Positions 1-13,526 are shown, counted from the stretch's first letter. The stretch: DNA of 64,000 bases from an uncultured Glaciecola sp. (GCF_937770335.1 NZ_CALJHY010000007.1:1-64000); one strand, 5' to 3'. Translations and numbers: made by a program. The notes: a model not told the origin generated them from the letters alone.

Positions 1-498
<498 letters not shown>

Positions 499-564
499 AT
501 AAGTTGAAGTGTTAACTTTACGTAGAGTTAGCATATTTTAGCAAACGTAAACTTATCCTAAAAT

Positions 565-598
565 AAAAAAGCTAGATGAAACATCATCTAGCTTTTTT
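565..598. terminator. Bidirectional rho-independent terminator between icd and roxA
   Basis: A perfect 9-bp stem (571-579 with 584-592) has a 4-base loop (AACA). It is flanked by an A-run on the left and a T-run on the right, so it can end transcription of the converging icd and roxA genes from both sides. Confidence 0.85.
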
Positions 599-642
599 TA
601 TTTTTAAAATTAATAAAAATACGACACTCTTTTTGGTTTGTT

Positions 643-1797
643 CTAATCGACTAAAACCCAGTAACCTGTATTTATCAAGTTTGTGACGACGTCGACGAAT
701 TCCGGATTATCTAATACGTCTTCCTCGATATCGATACCAAAAGAGACCTCTTTATTATTCAGTAAAATGTCGAAAGCGCTATTAAGCTTAATATTTACTT
801 TAAATGCGTTGCCATCAATAAAAAACACAAAATTTTCTGATGTTTGCTGTTCCGCATATACTGGCTTAACACCTGTCATTCTGGCTAGTGACACACCTTC
901 TAACAATTCATTACGAACCTCTTCAACACTGTAGTCTGCTTTTAGTGATTCATCATTTGGTAAGCTCTGACGGCTCAGTAACTGCAACAGCGCATTTTCT
1001 GCTTGCTCGGAATTAATTAGTTGGCTGATATGCTGCTTTATCTTAGCTAGTTCCGATGAATTAATAGCAGCGCTTTTTGTATCAATGGTTCTCAGGCTAA
1101 GTAATTCAGGATCTGTATAGCGCACGGATACTGCAGAATCGATTCTGTTTTCATCAATTAAACCGCCTAGTAATTCGAGTGAACTGGGCGCTCTAAAGCC
1201 GATACTGTAATTCATACAATCAGAGAGAGCGACACCATTATGAGGATGTTTTGGGGGAATGTAGACAACATCACCAGGCAATAACACTTCATCAATAATG
1301 GCCTTAAAACCATCAATCTGTTTTAGTAAAGGGTGGGGAATAGATTCGGTGTAATCGCCGGGCAAACCAACTTGCCAGCGTCTAGAGCCTTTTCCTTGTA
1401 TAATAAATACGTCATATTCATCACTATGTGGACCAACGCCAGCACCTTCGTTGGAAAAGCTGATCATCACATCGTCAAGCCGCCAGTTGGGGATGAAATT
1501 TACCAATTGTGTCAGTTCGTCAACATCGTCAATGTAACGGTCAACGCCCTGAACAAGCAAAGACCAAGCGCCAATACAGACATCTTCAAATGTCTCAAAA
1601 GGGCCCTGAGAAGCGGTCCATTTGCCGTTTGAATAAGCCACAATTCTGCTGTCTATTTCATCCTCTTGTGCTAAGCCCGCTAATTCATGTTCATCAATCG
1701 GGTCTGTGAATGACTCAACGAAGCCTCTAATAATACACGGCTTTTTTTGCCAGTATTCATTTAAGAAGTGAGTTTTGTCGAATTTAGTAATGATCAT
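643..1797 (-). CDS. roxA: Ribosomal protein uL16 arginine hydroxylase (JmjC/cupin oxygenase)
   Basis: A 384-residue JmjC-type 2-oxoglutarate/Fe(II) oxygenase of the RoxA/YcfD family, which in E. coli hydroxylates an arginine of ribosomal protein uL16. The Fe-binding triad is visible: H124 and D126 (GPHSDEYD) and a distal His in PPKHPHNG (about 186). The N-terminal JmjC part is followed by a C-terminal winged-helix-like region, as in the E. coli enzyme. Its ATG overlaps the stop of the upstream cyclase gene by four bases (ATGA, 1794-1797), so the two genes are translationally coupled. Function is inferred from the family; the iron ligands are directly visible. Confidence 0.88.
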   Translation of the reverse strand: MIITKFDKTHFLNEYWQKKPCIIRGFVESFTDPIDEHELAGLAQEDEIDSRIVAYSNGKWTASQGPFETFEDVCIGAWSLLVQGVDRYIDDVDELTQLVNFIPNWRLDDVMISFSNEGAGVGPHSDEYDVFIIQGKGSRRWQVGLPGDYTESIPHPLLKQIDGFKAIIDEVLLPGDVVYIPPKHPHNGVALSDCMNYSIGFRAPSSLELLGGLIDENRIDSAVSVRYTDPELLSLRTIDTKSAAINSSELAKIKQHISQLINSEQAENALLQLLSRQSLPNDESLKADYSVEEVRNELLEGVSLARMTGVKPVYAEQQTSENFVFFIDGNAFKVNIKLNSAFDILLNNKEVSFGIDIEEDVLDNPEFVDVVTNLINTGYWVLVD

Positions 1798-3047
1798 TTT
1801 GCACCTAACAACTTATATACGATAACTTGTCCTAGGCCTTTCAATGGTAAGACCAACCCAGAACAAAATTGATAATTTTGCATACTATACAGCATGCTTT
1901 GTTGGCAGACTTGAATTTCGCTATTAGTCGCTGATGATTCTAGTCTAGAAGCAAGATTCATCGTGTTACCCCAGACATCAAACGTGGGTTTCGTTTGTCC
2001 AATAATACCGGAAATAGCATTACCTGATGCAATGCCCATTTTAATTCCGATGTTTACATCAGCTTCAAGTGCAAACTTTCTGCTAATAGCGAGCGCAAAT
2101 TCGCAGCAGCGCTGACTAGTCTCGTAAGCGCTTAACGATCGATTTTCAAGACCAACAGCTGCTATATATTGGTCACCATTGGTTTTTATTTTGGTTATCT
2201 GATGCTCCTCAGCGATAGTGTCGAATATAGAATAGATACGATGTAAAAACATCACCAAATTTTTATCTGAAGTTTGCCGGCTGTAAGGAGTGAATTGGGT
2301 GAAATCGATGAATATAATGCTAGTAAATGAATGCTCGGAAATATAGCTGTCTATATTTAAATGCGGAGCTGACATTAGGTAGCTTGCAATATGACTAGGG
2401 ATAACCTTTTGTAATAGTTGCCTAGTCTTTTGCTCTGTCATTTGCATGTGTCGCCAGCTGCGGCTCATCTGTTCACGGATCCATATGGCAAGTAAAAAAC
2501 AAGAAATCGAGAGTGTCCATGTATTCACATTTATTAAGCCAACTTGCCAGCCTTCAGCGGCCCTAGAAACAAAAACTTCATTCTGGAAGTATATAAATAA
2601 TCCACAAAATACCCACAACGTTATCCACACCTGTTTAGTTTCGTGTTGATGAAAAAAATAGAGAGAAGTAAACATGCCTAGTAAAAAATAGAATTGAATA
2701 TTAAGGTTTATTTTCCATAGCAAAATAGCAGTAATAAGGTAGCTAATATAGGTCAGGATTAATAACCATCTGGCTAATATAAAAAAACCTAATTTGCTTA
2801 GGAAAAATGCAGACGAAAAAAAGCCAACATGTAACAGCATATTGATTACGTGTATTTGGATATTGGGGATACCCGAGAAACATAATAATTTAACTGATTG
2901 AACAAACAAAACTAAACACAGAAAAATACAAACACCGCCTAATATATCGGCTCTTTTGTTCGCTTTTGAGATATTGGTTGGGGGAGTGGTATTTAGTCGC
3001 TTAAAATACTGTTTAAGCATAAGCAAAGAGCTAAACATGACACACAT
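1794..3047 (-). CDS. Membrane-anchored class III adenylate/guanylate cyclase
   Basis: A 417-residue protein with about six hydrophobic segments in the first 200 residues and a class III nucleotide cyclase domain in the C-terminal half (about 235-400). Catalytic features are readable: the first metal Asp in FIDFTQFTPYS, the second in KTNGDQYIAA, and the transition-state Asn/Arg block WGNTMNLASRLES. A Lys before NGD and an Asp in FDVWGN fit ATP rather than GTP specificity, but that is inference. Two in-frame ATGs (3047 and 3038) are possible; the second is better spaced from an AAGGA-like site. It is the first gene of a two-gene unit with roxA. No periplasmic sensor domain is recognisable. Confidence 0.8.
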   Translation of the reverse strand: MCVMFSSLLMLKQYFKRLNTTPPTNISKANKRADILGGVCIFLCLVLFVQSVKLLCFSGIPNIQIHVINMLLHVGFFSSAFFLSKLGFFILARWLLILTYISYLITAILLWKINLNIQFYFLLGMFTSLYFFHQHETKQVWITLWVFCGLFIYFQNEVFVSRAAEGWQVGLINVNTWTLSISCFLLAIWIREQMSRSWRHMQMTEQKTRQLLQKVIPSHIASYLMSAPHLNIDSYISEHSFTSIIFIDFTQFTPYSRQTSDKNLVMFLHRIYSIFDTIAEEHQITKIKTNGDQYIAAVGLENRSLSAYETSQRCCEFALAISRKFALEADVNIGIKMGIASGNAISGIIGQTKPTFDVWGNTMNLASRLESSATNSEIQVCQQSMLYSMQNYQFCSGLVLPLKGLGQVIVYKLLGAK

Positions 3048-3087
3048 CCTTGTGAGTCGTTAATTTAGTTTCTATTTTGTCAGAGTA

Positions 3088-4473
<1,386 letters not shown>

Positions 4474-4546
4474 TTAATAAATATAAATTGCGAATTAAAT
4501 ATGAATTTTTAAATTTGAGTCGCTATGCATTGTCTAAATTTCTGTT

Positions 4547-5173
4547 TTAAGAAATAACCCGAACAGCTTGTTTAGCGGCTTTCAAAATCTGATTTTTGTT
4601 GAGTAATATTTGTCTTCTCTTGCCGCCCATTTGGCGCCAAAGCACGGCAGAACGAACACCCGCTAGCAGAAGTGCGCGTACCTTGTGCTGATTCGTCTCT
4701 ATACTCAGATATTGCTGATTCCCCGCGATCTGAATTTTAGGCGCGAGGGGACTGACGACATCGGTATAGATGCTTGCTAAAGATGACATTATTTGGCTAT
4801 GCTCAAAATCAATATGTCCCAACTGACGTTGTACATGTGATATTCGCTCGCCTAAATTGTTCAACGCCGTAGGATGTTTGCTGAGTTTTCGTTCCAAACT
4901 TAAGAGCGATGCGACATAACGGGTTATTTCGGCATCTTTGTGGCGGCTTTCATTGTCTAGTTGCGCGACCAGTGTCTTAAATCCTACTGTTAAATTCGGT
5001 AGGGAACCATATACTTGTTGTGGATTGTCAGGAGCAGTGACCAAAATGCTTGAGATGCTCGCCTCAATGGCCTGCGCATCAGCACTACCTTTGCGACCTA
5101 CACTTTGCACTAAGGCTGCCGCTTGGCATACTCCTGCAAGCGCTATGTGACGTTCTATATCCGGGCTAATCAT
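4547..5173 (-). CDS. hflD: High frequency lysogenization protein HflD homologue
   Basis: A 208-residue HflD-family protein (E. coli 213 residues), peripheral to the inner membrane. In E. coli it binds the lambda CII activator; its normal cell role is unclear. Recognisable family blocks are the N-terminal LAGVCQAAALVQ, a central Leu-rich helical stretch, and the C-terminal VRALLLAGVRSAVLWRQMGGKRRQIL. It starts 7 bp after the mnmA stop and precedes purB, the classic mnmA-hflD-purB order, which supports the call. Confidence 0.92.
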   Translation of the reverse strand: MISPDIERHIALAGVCQAAALVQSVGRKGSADAQAIEASISSILVTAPDNPQQVYGSLPNLTVGFKTLVAQLDNESRHKDAEITRYVASLLSLERKLSKHPTALNNLGERISHVQRQLGHIDFEHSQIMSSLASIYTDVVSPLAPKIQIAGNQQYLSIETNQHKVRALLLAGVRSAVLWRQMGGKRRQILLNKNQILKAAKQAVRVIS

Positions 5174-5180
5174 TTATTAT

Positions 5181-6407
5181 CTACCCTTCTGCTTTAGCAA
5201 AATTTGCTGGAAATGTTTTAACTTCATTATCAACTAAATAGCCTTCTATAATACCACCGCCCAAACACGTGTCTTCGATGTAAAAGACAGCCGATTGGCC
5301 CGGTGTGACCGCTTTTTGGGGCTCATCAAAAATAACTGTTAAGTTGCCGCCGTTATCAGGCGTAACAATACAGGGTATATCATCCTGGCGATAACGGGTT
5401 TTGACCATCATTTTCGTTGCTTCGAGTGGACCCTGTTTATCAACCCAATGCAACTGATTAGCAATTAAACCGTCTGAGAAAAGACGAGGGTGGTTAGCGC
5501 CCTGACCAATAACTAACACATTACGCAATACGTCTTTATCAACAACATACCAAGGTGCATCGCCATGTTCTTTCTTACCGCCAATGAGTAAACCTTTTCG
5601 CTGTCCCAGGGTATGGTACATAAGACCATCATGGTGACCAATTTCTTCGCCTTCAGTCGTTTCAATGATCCCAGGTTTAGCCGGTAAATATTGTCCTAGG
5701 AAATCTTTGAATTTCCGTTCACCGATGAAACAAATGCCAGTACTGTCTTTTTTATTATGTGTTATCAGACCCTGTTGTTGAGCAATTTCGCGTACTTTGG
5801 GTTTTGCGATATCACCGACGGGGAAGAGTGTTTTAGCAAGATGTTCATGATTAAGAGTATACAAAAAGTAACTTTGATCTTTGTTACTATCATAGCCACG
5901 TACCATCTTCCATTTACCATTTTCAAACTGGCGCTGAACATAGTGGCCCGTGGCTATATAATCGGCACCTAAGTCTTCTGCTGCAAATTCTAAAAATGCC
6001 TTGAATTTGATTTCCTTGTTACACATTATATCCGGATTAGGCGTCCTGCCTGCTTTATATTCTTCAAGGAAATATTCAAATACATTATCCCAATACTCTG
6101 CGGCAAAATTAATTTGATGAAGATGAATACCTAACTTATCGGCAACGGCTTGAGCATCAGCTAAATCTTCGGCAGCTGCACAATATTCGTCATTGTCATC
6201 TTCTTCCCAGTTTTTCATAAACAAACCCTCAACCTGATAACCTTCCTGCTGAAGCAGATAAGCAGAAACTGAAGAGTCAACGCCGCCTGACATACCTACG
6301 ATTACCTTAGTCTCAGAGTTTGGTTTTGAAGTACGTGGTGTATTATTGTCAGTCAACGAACGGCTACCTTTTATGTTTGTACGAATTACTGGATAGTTAG
6401 GTTGCAT
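5181..6407 (-). CDS. mnmA: tRNA 2-thiouridylase MnmA
   Basis: This enzyme 2-thiolates uridine 34 of Lys, Glu and Gln tRNAs, using ATP and sulfur relayed by the Tus proteins. The PP-loop GMSGGVDSS (about residues 38-46) binds ATP. The two catalytic cysteines sit in [11 protein letters not shown] and [10 protein letters not shown]. The reading frame gives 408 residues, about 35 more than usual before the PP-loop. The extra N-terminus is polar and unlike the family, so a downstream start is possible (for example a TTG near residue 18). It heads the mnmA-hflD-purB unit. Confidence 0.95.
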   Translation of the reverse strand: MQPNYPVIRTNIKGSRSLTDNNTPRTSKPNSETKVIVGMSGGVDSSVSAYLLQQEGYQVEGLFMKNWEEDDNDEYCAAAEDLADAQAVADKLGIHLHQINFAAEYWDNVFEYFLEEYKAGRTPNPDIMCNKEIKFKAFLEFAAEDLGADYIATGHYVQRQFENGKWKMVRGYDSNKDQSYFLYTLNHEHLAKTLFPVGDIAKPKVREIAQQQGLITHNKKDSTGICFIGERKFKDFLGQYLPAKPGIIETTEGEEIGHHDGLMYHTLGQRKGLLIGGKKEHGDAPWYVVDKDVLRNVLVIGQGANHPRLFSDGLIANQLHWVDKQGPLEATKMMVKTRYRQDDIPCIVTPDNGGNLTVIFDEPQKAVTPGQSAVFYIEDTCLGGGIIEGYLVDNEVKTFPANFAKAEG

Positions 6408-6467
6408 ATAATAGCAATTTTTAGCGCGGGTTTATAGTTTCTGATAGTGCAAAATCAACTAATTTCG

Positions 6468-7082
6468 TTAGCTTTTTGTTGAATCCAATTCAACATATTC
6501 ACCATTAGCTATATTGTCTAACGTCCAATGGCCAATACTGTAACGAATGAGTCGTAACGTAGGAAATCCTATATGAGCTGTCATACGACGAACTTGCCTA
6601 TTGCGGCCTTCCGTAATAGAAATTGACAACCAAGTGGTGGGTATATTCGCTCTGAATCGGACTGGCGGTGTTCTTTCCCATAACGGGGGCGTTTGCATTT
6701 GTTCAACTTTAGCTGCAAGTGTTGGTCCATCGTTTAGAGTGACACCATTGCGAAGTTTGTCTAAATCGGCTTCGCCAGGCTGTCCTTCGACTTGCACCCA
6801 GTAGGTTTTGCTTGTTTTATTTTTTGGTGACGAAATTTTATTCGCAAGCTTACCATCATTAGTCAATACCAAAAGACCTTCACTGTCACGATCAAGACGA
6901 CCCGCGGCATACACATTCGGTATAGGAATAAAATCTTTGAGTGTTTTGCGGTCTTCTTGATCAGTAAATTGCGTGAGTACCATGTAGGGTTTGTTAAAAA
7001 GCACCGTCTTTTTTGGCTCGTCCGGCTTGTTGTCTTGTTTTTTTCTACGCTGACTAAAATACGTTGATTGTGAGTTTTTCAC
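6468..7082 (-). CDS. rluE: 23S rRNA pseudouridine synthase RluE
   Basis: A 204-residue RsuA/RluE-type pseudouridine synthase. E. coli RluE modifies U2457 of 23S rRNA. The catalytic Asp lies in [17 protein letters not shown], and the family block [23 protein letters not shown] follows near the C-terminus. It has no S4 domain; the first 25 residues are a basic, disordered-looking tail ([16 protein letters not shown]). RluE rather than RsuA is chosen from the short S4-less form and the cspD/clpS-side neighbourhood. It reads away from cspD's terminator. Confidence 0.88.
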   Translation of the reverse strand: MKNSQSTYFSQRRKKQDNKPDEPKKTVLFNKPYMVLTQFTDQEDRKTLKDFIPIPNVYAAGRLDRDSEGLLVLTNDGKLANKISSPKNKTSKTYWVQVEGQPGEADLDKLRNGVTLNDGPTLAAKVEQMQTPPLWERTPPVRFRANIPTTWLSISITEGRNRQVRRMTAHIGFPTLRLIRYSIGHWTLDNIANGEYVELDSTKS

Positions 7083-7288
7083 GACAATTTACTACCTGAA
7101 TTTTATTTTCAGTATTTGATGCAAATAATTATGCCACGAAGTCGGGTTTATCGTAAGTTTCTTTTTACGTTTACGCACATTTGAAGCTGGGTTAGTGAGC
7201 ACTTAATCAATATAGTAACGAAAAATCAGCCGTGTTTTGGCTTGTTTGTTGAGCAACTATTAATGACTGAAGCGTCATTTTCAGGCAC

Positions 7289-7316
7289 AAAAAAGCAGGA
7301 CAATATCCCGCTTTTT
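7289..7316 (-). terminator. Terminator downstream of cspD
   Basis: An imperfect hairpin whose outer stem pairs AAAAAAGC with GCTTTTT, with a mismatched inner stem. Read on the minus strand it ends in a T-run. It lies just after the cspD stop. Confidence 0.6.
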
Positions 7317-7349
7317 ATGTCTATTTAAAGGCTACTCATGAATTTTAGG

Positions 7350-7571
7350 CTATCTTTCTGGCTCTTCGCCAAATAAACCGATGTTCTCCGCATGAAGGCC
7401 TTTTGGACCTTGTTGGACTTCATAAGTCACTTCCTGCCCAGCTTTCAGAGAACGGTATCCATCCATCTTTATAGTCGAATAATGCGCGAAAATATCGTCG
7501 CCGCCATCTTCTGGTACGATGAACCCAAACCCCTTAGCATTGTTGAACCACTTCACTTTGCCGACTGCCAT
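7350..7571 (-). CDS. cspD: Cold shock-like protein CspD
   Basis: A 73-residue cold-shock-domain protein that binds single-stranded nucleic acid. RNP1 (KGFGFI) and RNP2 (DIFAHY) are visible in the usual order within the OB fold. The extended C-terminus (GLFGEEPER) and the position divergent from clpS-clpA match CspD of other gammaproteobacteria, where it is a stationary-phase inhibitor of replication. The roughly 200 bp between cspD and clpS must hold both promoters. Confidence 0.9.
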   Translation of the reverse strand: MAVGKVKWFNNAKGFGFIVPEDGGDDIFAHYSTIKMDGYRSLKAGQEVTYEVQQGPKGLHAENIGLFGEEPER

Positions 7572-7772
7572 ACTACTTCCTTTTCTTGAACCTTGAATTA
7601 CAGCAAATTTGTCCCCACTATATAGAAGACAACGGGTGATACTTAAAAAAACCGTATCACAAGTTTAAAATGTATATTTTTTGACCAGTAATTGTCAAGT
7701 ATAAATTAATTATTATGGCGATTTGTTAAAAAAACTGGTCTTGTTCTCACCTTTGACACTATTATATTGACT

Positions 7773-8096
7773 ATGACAAAAGAAAATACCACTAGCATTG
7801 ACGGCGAAAAACAAATTGATACCGTTAAGAAGAAAGTTGAGCCGCCACCGATGTATAAAGTGATCCTCAACAACGACGACTATACGCCAATGGATTTCGT
7901 AATTGAGGTACTGACTACTTTCTTTAACATAGATTCGGAAAAAGCAAACCAAGTTATGCTTGCTATACATTATCAAGGTAAGGCTGTTTGTGGCACATAT
8001 ACTGCGGAGATTGCAGAGACCAAAGTGATGCAAGTGAACCAGTATTCACGGAAATACCAACATCCATTGATGTGTACAATGGAACCTGCGCAATAG
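7773..8096 (+). CDS. clpS: ATP-dependent Clp protease adaptor ClpS
   Basis: A 107-residue ClpS adaptor that brings N-end-rule substrates and modifies ClpA specificity. The core is readable: the [17 protein letters not shown] block with the N-degron-binding Asn/Asp residues, then a central helix and [13 protein letters not shown]. The first 28 residues are the flexible tail that inserts into ClpA. The ATG at 7773 is chosen over an in-frame TTG two codons upstream; no good Shine-Dalgarno sequence precedes either. clpA follows 26 bp downstream. The bpt/aat pair that makes N-degrons lies about 3 kb away. Confidence 0.95.
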   Translation: MTKENTTSIDGEKQIDTVKKKVEPPPMYKVILNNDDYTPMDFVIEVLTTFFNIDSEKANQVMLAIHYQGKAVCGTYTAEIAETKVMQVNQYSRKYQHPLMCTMEPAQ

Positions 8097-8122
8097 AATC
8101 TGCGCATTAGTAAGGGGAAGAA

Positions 8123-10390
8123 ATGTTAAATAAAGATTTAGAACAAACATTAAACGAAGCCTTTGTCTTCGCGCGCCAGCATCGTCATGAATTTATGACT
8201 GTAGAGCATTTGTTACTTATGTTGCTCGACAATTCTGCTGCCCAAGAGGCTTTGAAAGCATGCGGTGCAAGTATTGAAGCGTTGCGCTCTGAATTAACTG
8301 ATTTCGTCAATGAAACGACTCCGTTGATGACCGAACAGCAAAGCACTGAGCGTGAGACACAACCTACATTAGGTTTTCAACGTGTGTTACAACGTGCCGT
8401 TTTTCACGTGCAATCATCGGGCAAAGGTGAAGTGACCGGAGCAAACGTGCTGGTCGCTATTTTTAGTGAGCAAGAATCACAGGCCGTTTATATTCTTAAA
8501 AAAGCTGATGTCACTCGTTTAGATGTTGTGAATTACATTTCGCATGGCGTAAGCAAAACTGATGAAGAATCGGATAGACCAGAAGAAGTGCAGGAAGAGG
8601 GGGCTGAAAACGAAGAAAATCAGTCAATGCTTTCGAAATATACGACTAACCTTAATGTTTCCGCAAAAGAAGGCAAAATAGATCCGCTGATTGGCCGCGA
8701 CCAGGAATTAGAAAGAAGTATTCAGATTTTATGCCGTCGTCGCAAAAACAATCCGCTATTGGTTGGTGAAGCTGGTGTCGGTAAAACCGCCATTGCAGAA
8801 GGTTTAGCATATAGAATTGTGCAAGAAGATGTACCAGATGTTATCGCATCATCTACTGTTTACTCACTCGATCTAGGTGCTCTGTTGGCAGGTACAAAAT
8901 ACCGCGGAGACTTTGAAAAACGATTGAAAGGTATTTTAAAGGAGTTAAGTGCTGACCCCGATGCGATTCTTTTCATTGATGAAATACATACTATCATTGG
9001 GGCTGGTGCAGCATCCGGCGGAGTCATGGATGCTTCAAACTTGTTGAAGCCTAAATTGAGCAGTGGTGAGTTACGCTGCATTGGAGCAACGACCTATCAA
9101 GAGTACCAAAGTATTTTTGAAAAAGATCGTGCACTCGCTCGTCGCTTCCAGAAAGTTGATGTTGCGGAGCCAAGTGTTGCTGACACTACAAAAATTTTAA
9201 TGGGCTTGAAGTCTCGTTATGAAGAACACCATAGTGTTCGATTTACGCAAAAGGCCCTCGCTGCGGCGGCGGAGCTTTCGGCTAAATACATTAACGAACG
9301 TCATTTGCCGGACAAAGCGATTGATGTGATGGATGAAGCCGGTGCGAGTCAGCGATTGTTGCCAGCATCAAAACGCAAAAAGACGATTAACGTCAGCGAC
9401 ATTGAACAGATAATTGCCAAAATAGCACGTATTCCTGAAAAGTCAGTGTCAACCTCTGACAGGGAAGTTCTTAAGAATCTTGGGCGTAACCTTAAAATGG
9501 TTGTGTTTGGCCAAGACGAGGCTATTGACATACTCTCAGACGCGATTAAATTATCTCGCTCGGGTTTAGGAAATGAGTCAAAACCGATTGGTAATTTCCT
9601 ATTTGCAGGTCCAACAGGCGTTGGTAAAACAGAAGTTACGCAGCAACTTGCAAAAGTAATGGGGGTTGAGTTGGCGCGTTTCGATATGTCAGAGTACATG
9701 GAGCGTCATGCCGTTTCCCGTCTAATTGGAGCGCCACCAGGCTATGTGGGTTACGATCAAGGTGGCTTATTGACCGATGCGGTAATTAAAAACCCCTACT
9801 GCGTTGTTTTGTTAGATGAAATGGAAAAAGCACATACAGATATTTACAATATTCTGTTGCAGGTAATGGATCATGGCACACTAACCGACAATAATGGCCG
9901 CAAGGTCGATTTCAGAAATGTTGTGTTAGTAATGACGACTAATGCGGGCGTTCAACAAACAATGCGTAAGTCAATTGGTTTTAAAGAGCAAGACCATAGT
10001 CATGACGCAATGGCTGAGATCAATAAGACGTTCTCACCTGAGTTTAGAAACCGACTCGACGCTATTGTTTGGTTCAACCATTTAGATGAGCAAGTTATCT
10101 TGCAGGTTGTTGATAAGTTTATCATTGAGTTACAAGCTCAGCTCGATCAAAAAGGTGTGTCGTTAGAAGTGTCAGAGTTAGCACGGGATTGGTTAGCCAA
10201 GAAAGGTTATGACAAAACAATGGGTGCAAGGCCTATGTCTCGAATTATTCAAGAGAAGCTTAAAAAAGAACTCGCTGCAGAATTATTGTTTGGAAAACTA
10301 AGCAATGGTGGTGAAGTGAAAGTTGATCTAAAGAAAGACGAGCTGACTTTTGAATATGTACCAGTTACAAAAGCAAAGACCGAGGCTTAA
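8123..10390 (+). CDS. clpA: ATP-dependent Clp protease ATP-binding subunit ClpA
   Basis: A 755-residue AAA+ unfoldase that feeds substrates to ClpP. The order is an N-terminal Clp-N double repeat (residues 1-145), an acidic linker, AAA1 with Walker A GEAGVGKT near 213 and Walker B LFIDEIHT, and AAA2 with GPTGVGKT near 495 and [11 protein letters not shown]. The C-terminal D2-small domain follows. A GGGGAAG ribosome site precedes the ATG. It is co-transcribed with clpS and ended by a strong hairpin. Confidence 0.97.
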   Translation: MLNKDLEQTLNEAFVFARQHRHEFMTVEHLLLMLLDNSAAQEALKACGASIEALRSELTDFVNETTPLMTEQQSTERETQPTLGFQRVLQRAVFHVQSSGKGEVTGANVLVAIFSEQESQAVYILKKADVTRLDVVNYISHGVSKTDEESDRPEEVQEEGAENEENQSMLSKYTTNLNVSAKEGKIDPLIGRDQELERSIQILCRRRKNNPLLVGEAGVGKTAIAEGLAYRIVQEDVPDVIASSTVYSLDLGALLAGTKYRGDFEKRLKGILKELSADPDAILFIDEIHTIIGAGAASGGVMDASNLLKPKLSSGELRCIGATTYQEYQSIFEKDRALARRFQKVDVAEPSVADTTKILMGLKSRYEEHHSVRFTQKALAAAAELSAKYINERHLPDKAIDVMDEAGASQRLLPASKRKKTINVSDIEQIIAKIARIPEKSVSTSDREVLKNLGRNLKMVVFGQDEAIDILSDAIKLSRSGLGNESKPIGNFLFAGPTGVGKTEVTQQLAKVMGVELARFDMSEYMERHAVSRLIGAPPGYVGYDQGGLLTDAVIKNPYCVVLLDEMEKAHTDIYNILLQVMDHGTLTDNNGRKVDFRNVVLVMTTNAGVQQTMRKSIGFKEQDHSHDAMAEINKTFSPEFRNRLDAIVWFNHLDEQVILQVVDKFIIELQAQLDQKGVSLEVSELARDWLAKKGYDKTMGARPMSRIIQEKLKKELAAELLFGKLSNGGEVKVDLKKDELTFEYVPVTKAKTEA

Positions 10391-10430
10391 TGTTTTATAC
10401 GTTCAAGCTTAGCAGCCAATAAGAGAAAAT

Positions 10431-10459
10431 AAAAAACCGCCGGGAGGCGGTTTTTTTTT
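10431..10459 (+). terminator. Rho-independent terminator after clpA
   Basis: The stem AAAAAACCGCC (10431-10441) pairs with GGCGGTTTTTT (10446-10456) around a GGGA loop and runs into a T-tract ending at 10459. It lies 40 bp after the clpA stop. Confidence 0.92.
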
Positions 10460-10575
10460 GAAACTTTTACGCTTGTTAATTAAATGACTAGTGTCATAAC
10501 AAGCTAGCGGGGTTTAAGTCGAAGCGTTTTAATCAACAGAAATATATCCACTGACTCAACGTCTCAGTCTGACTA

Positions 10576-10794
<219 letters not shown>

Positions 10795-10873
10795 CTAAAG
10801 CAACAACCTCAATATGTTAGTCAATATTTTGCCGCGCATAAGTTAACCTAAGCGCACTAGTTTGTAAAGTAAT

Positions 10874-11599
10874 TCATGGGTTTTTTACAGATAAATGCCA
10901 CTTATCTTCAAAGAAACGTTCATGCGGATAGAAGTTCTGTTTGTAATTCATTTTTTTACATGCATCAACTTGATAGCCTAAATATAGGTAGGGCAGATTT
11001 TGGTTTGCGGTCAATTGAATCTGCTGCAGTATAAAAAATATGCCAAGCGAACGTTTGCTCATACTTGGTTCTAAAAAGGTATATAGCGCAGAGTAGCCAT
11101 GCCTCAGTTTGTCAGTAACGGCAACTCCAATAAGTTTACCATCCAAAAGAGCCTCAATAAAAATGGGAGATTGCCATTCACAATTAATAAACCCATAGTA
11201 TTGTGCTTCAGATGCGGGGAACATACTGCCATCCGAATGCACGTTGTTTACGTATTTTTCATATAGTGAATAATATTCAGGTTTATTTTCGTTACTGATT
11301 TTTATCTGTAAATCTTTGTTCTTAGAAAGAACACGTTTCTGGCTTTTACTAATAGTAAAGGAGCGAGCTAACACTCGGATAGACTGACATTGATTACACT
11401 GCAAACACTGCGGCCGGTATATTTGTTCTCCGCTGCGCCTAAAACCAGATTCCGTCAGGTCTGAAAAAACATGTTGCAGTATAGCGGGTGGCTCTACACA
11501 AACAAGTAACTGTTCTTTGCGGTCTGGCAGATAATTGCAGTCAAATTGTTGAGTGATCCCAAATTTCAAATCAGTTTTCCTAACGTTTGAGAACGCCAA
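10874..11599 (-). CDS. bpt: Aspartate/glutamate leucyltransferase Bpt (Ate1 family)
   Basis: A 241-residue leucyl-tRNA:protein transferase that puts Leu on N-terminal Asp or Glu, making N-degrons for ClpS/ClpAP. The N-terminal ATE domain cysteines are visible as CLQCNQCQSIRV. The C-terminal GNAT-like half includes GYSALYTFLEPSMSKRSLGIF and LYLGYQVDACKKMNYK. The start overlaps the 3' end of aat by 34 bp, indicating coupled translation. Family knowledge gives the Leu transfer; the sequence only shows the fold. Confidence 0.92.
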   Translation of the reverse strand: MAFSNVRKTDLKFGITQQFDCNYLPDRKEQLLVCVEPPAILQHVFSDLTESGFRRSGEQIYRPQCLQCNQCQSIRVLARSFTISKSQKRVLSKNKDLQIKISNENKPEYYSLYEKYVNNVHSDGSMFPASEAQYYGFINCEWQSPIFIEALLDGKLIGVAVTDKLRHGYSALYTFLEPSMSKRSLGIFFILQQIQLTANQNLPYLYLGYQVDACKKMNYKQNFYPHERFFEDKWHLSVKNP

Positions 11600-12303
11600 A
11601 TTTCAGGGGCGATTTCACTATCTTTACACTGTCCTAAACGCTCAAGGAAGTGTTCTCTAGAGACTGTTTCACAGCCTAGTGTAGCTAGATGAGGCGTTTC
11701 CATTTGGCAATCTATAAAGCCCATGTTAAATTTCTTCATGTGCTGAACGAGTGCATAAAATCCGACTTTTGAAGCATCTGTTCTAGAGTGAAACATAGAT
11801 TCACCGCAAAAGACACCACCGACAGAGACACCGTATAGCCCGCCAACCATATCTTCTTTATACCAAATTTCAATTGAATGAGCATATCCCGCTTCATGTA
11901 ATTTGATATACGCATTGAGCATATCTTCAGTGATCCAAGTTTGTGCGCTGGTGTCGCTCATTTGACCCACTCCAGAGGTTTTTCTTGGAATTTTTGAACA
12001 GCGATTAATAACACCTAAAAAGTCATTATTTAGCGTAACTTGGTATTCAGCTTTTTTTAACGATTTGCGTAAACTCTTTGAGACATGAAATTTGTCTAAC
12101 TCTAAAATACCTCGAGGATCCGGTGACCACCAAAGGTAAGGCTCTCCATCACCAAACCATGGAAATATTCCCGATTGATAAGCATGTATTAATCGGTTAA
12201 CTGAAAGGTCGCCGCCAAATGCAAGCAAGCCATTAGGCTCACCTAGTGCAAAATCGACGGCTGGGAAATGATTTGTATGATCGAGTTTAAACAGTTCAAT
12301 CAT
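11566..12303 (-). CDS. aat: Leucyl/phenylalanyl-tRNA:protein transferase Aat
   Basis: Transfers Leu or Phe from tRNA to proteins with N-terminal Arg or Lys, the other N-end-rule transferase. Family blocks are GLLAFGGDLSVNRLIHAYQSGIFPWF, WWSPDPRG, HSIEIWYKEDMVGGLYGVSVGGVFCGESMFH and FIDCQMETPHLATLG. The ATG at 12303 is chosen because a GGAAG site lies just upstream; a TTG four codons earlier is less likely. Together with clpS-clpA and bpt, the window carries a nearly complete N-degron pathway. Confidence 0.95.
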   Translation of the reverse strand: MIELFKLDHTNHFPAVDFALGEPNGLLAFGGDLSVNRLIHAYQSGIFPWFGDGEPYLWWSPDPRGILELDKFHVSKSLRKSLKKAEYQVTLNNDFLGVINRCSKIPRKTSGVGQMSDTSAQTWITEDMLNAYIKLHEAGYAHSIEIWYKEDMVGGLYGVSVGGVFCGESMFHSRTDASKVGFYALVQHMKKFNMGFIDCQMETPHLATLGCETVSREHFLERLGQCKDSEIAPEIWRSQTLGKLI

Positions 12304-12350
12304 GCGGCTTCCCAAGAGGAATTACCGCACGTTCTGAATATATAAAACGA

Positions 12351-13316
<966 letters not shown>

Positions 13317-13526
13317 CTACGTGATAATCTAAAATGGATATTGGGATGATTATTTTCAATTCAATATTGATCTTAGCGTGTATGCGCGAAAGTATAAACT
13401 ACTTTAGGAAAGGCTCTAAACTTAATGACTATATCTGCAATTGTTTTGGCATAATGGATAATTTTTGTTTCTTTTTTGTGCTAATATAAAGCCAATTGAG
13501 ATTTAGTTTTGAGTCGGTGAAAGTAT

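Noticed and set aside
7741-7775. Leaderless clpS transcript, suggested by the missing Shine-Dalgarno sequence
   Set aside because: Spacing of the possible -35 and -10 boxes near 7741-7765 does not fit a good promoter, so nothing supports it beyond the weak ribosome site.
7713-8033. 106-codon minus-strand frame over clpS
   Set aside because: Opposite a clear clpS with no recognisable product; it only reflects the codon pattern of clpS.
9349-9699. 116-codon minus-strand frame inside clpA
   Set aside because: It lies wholly antisense to the conserved AAA2 region of clpA and has no family resemblance.
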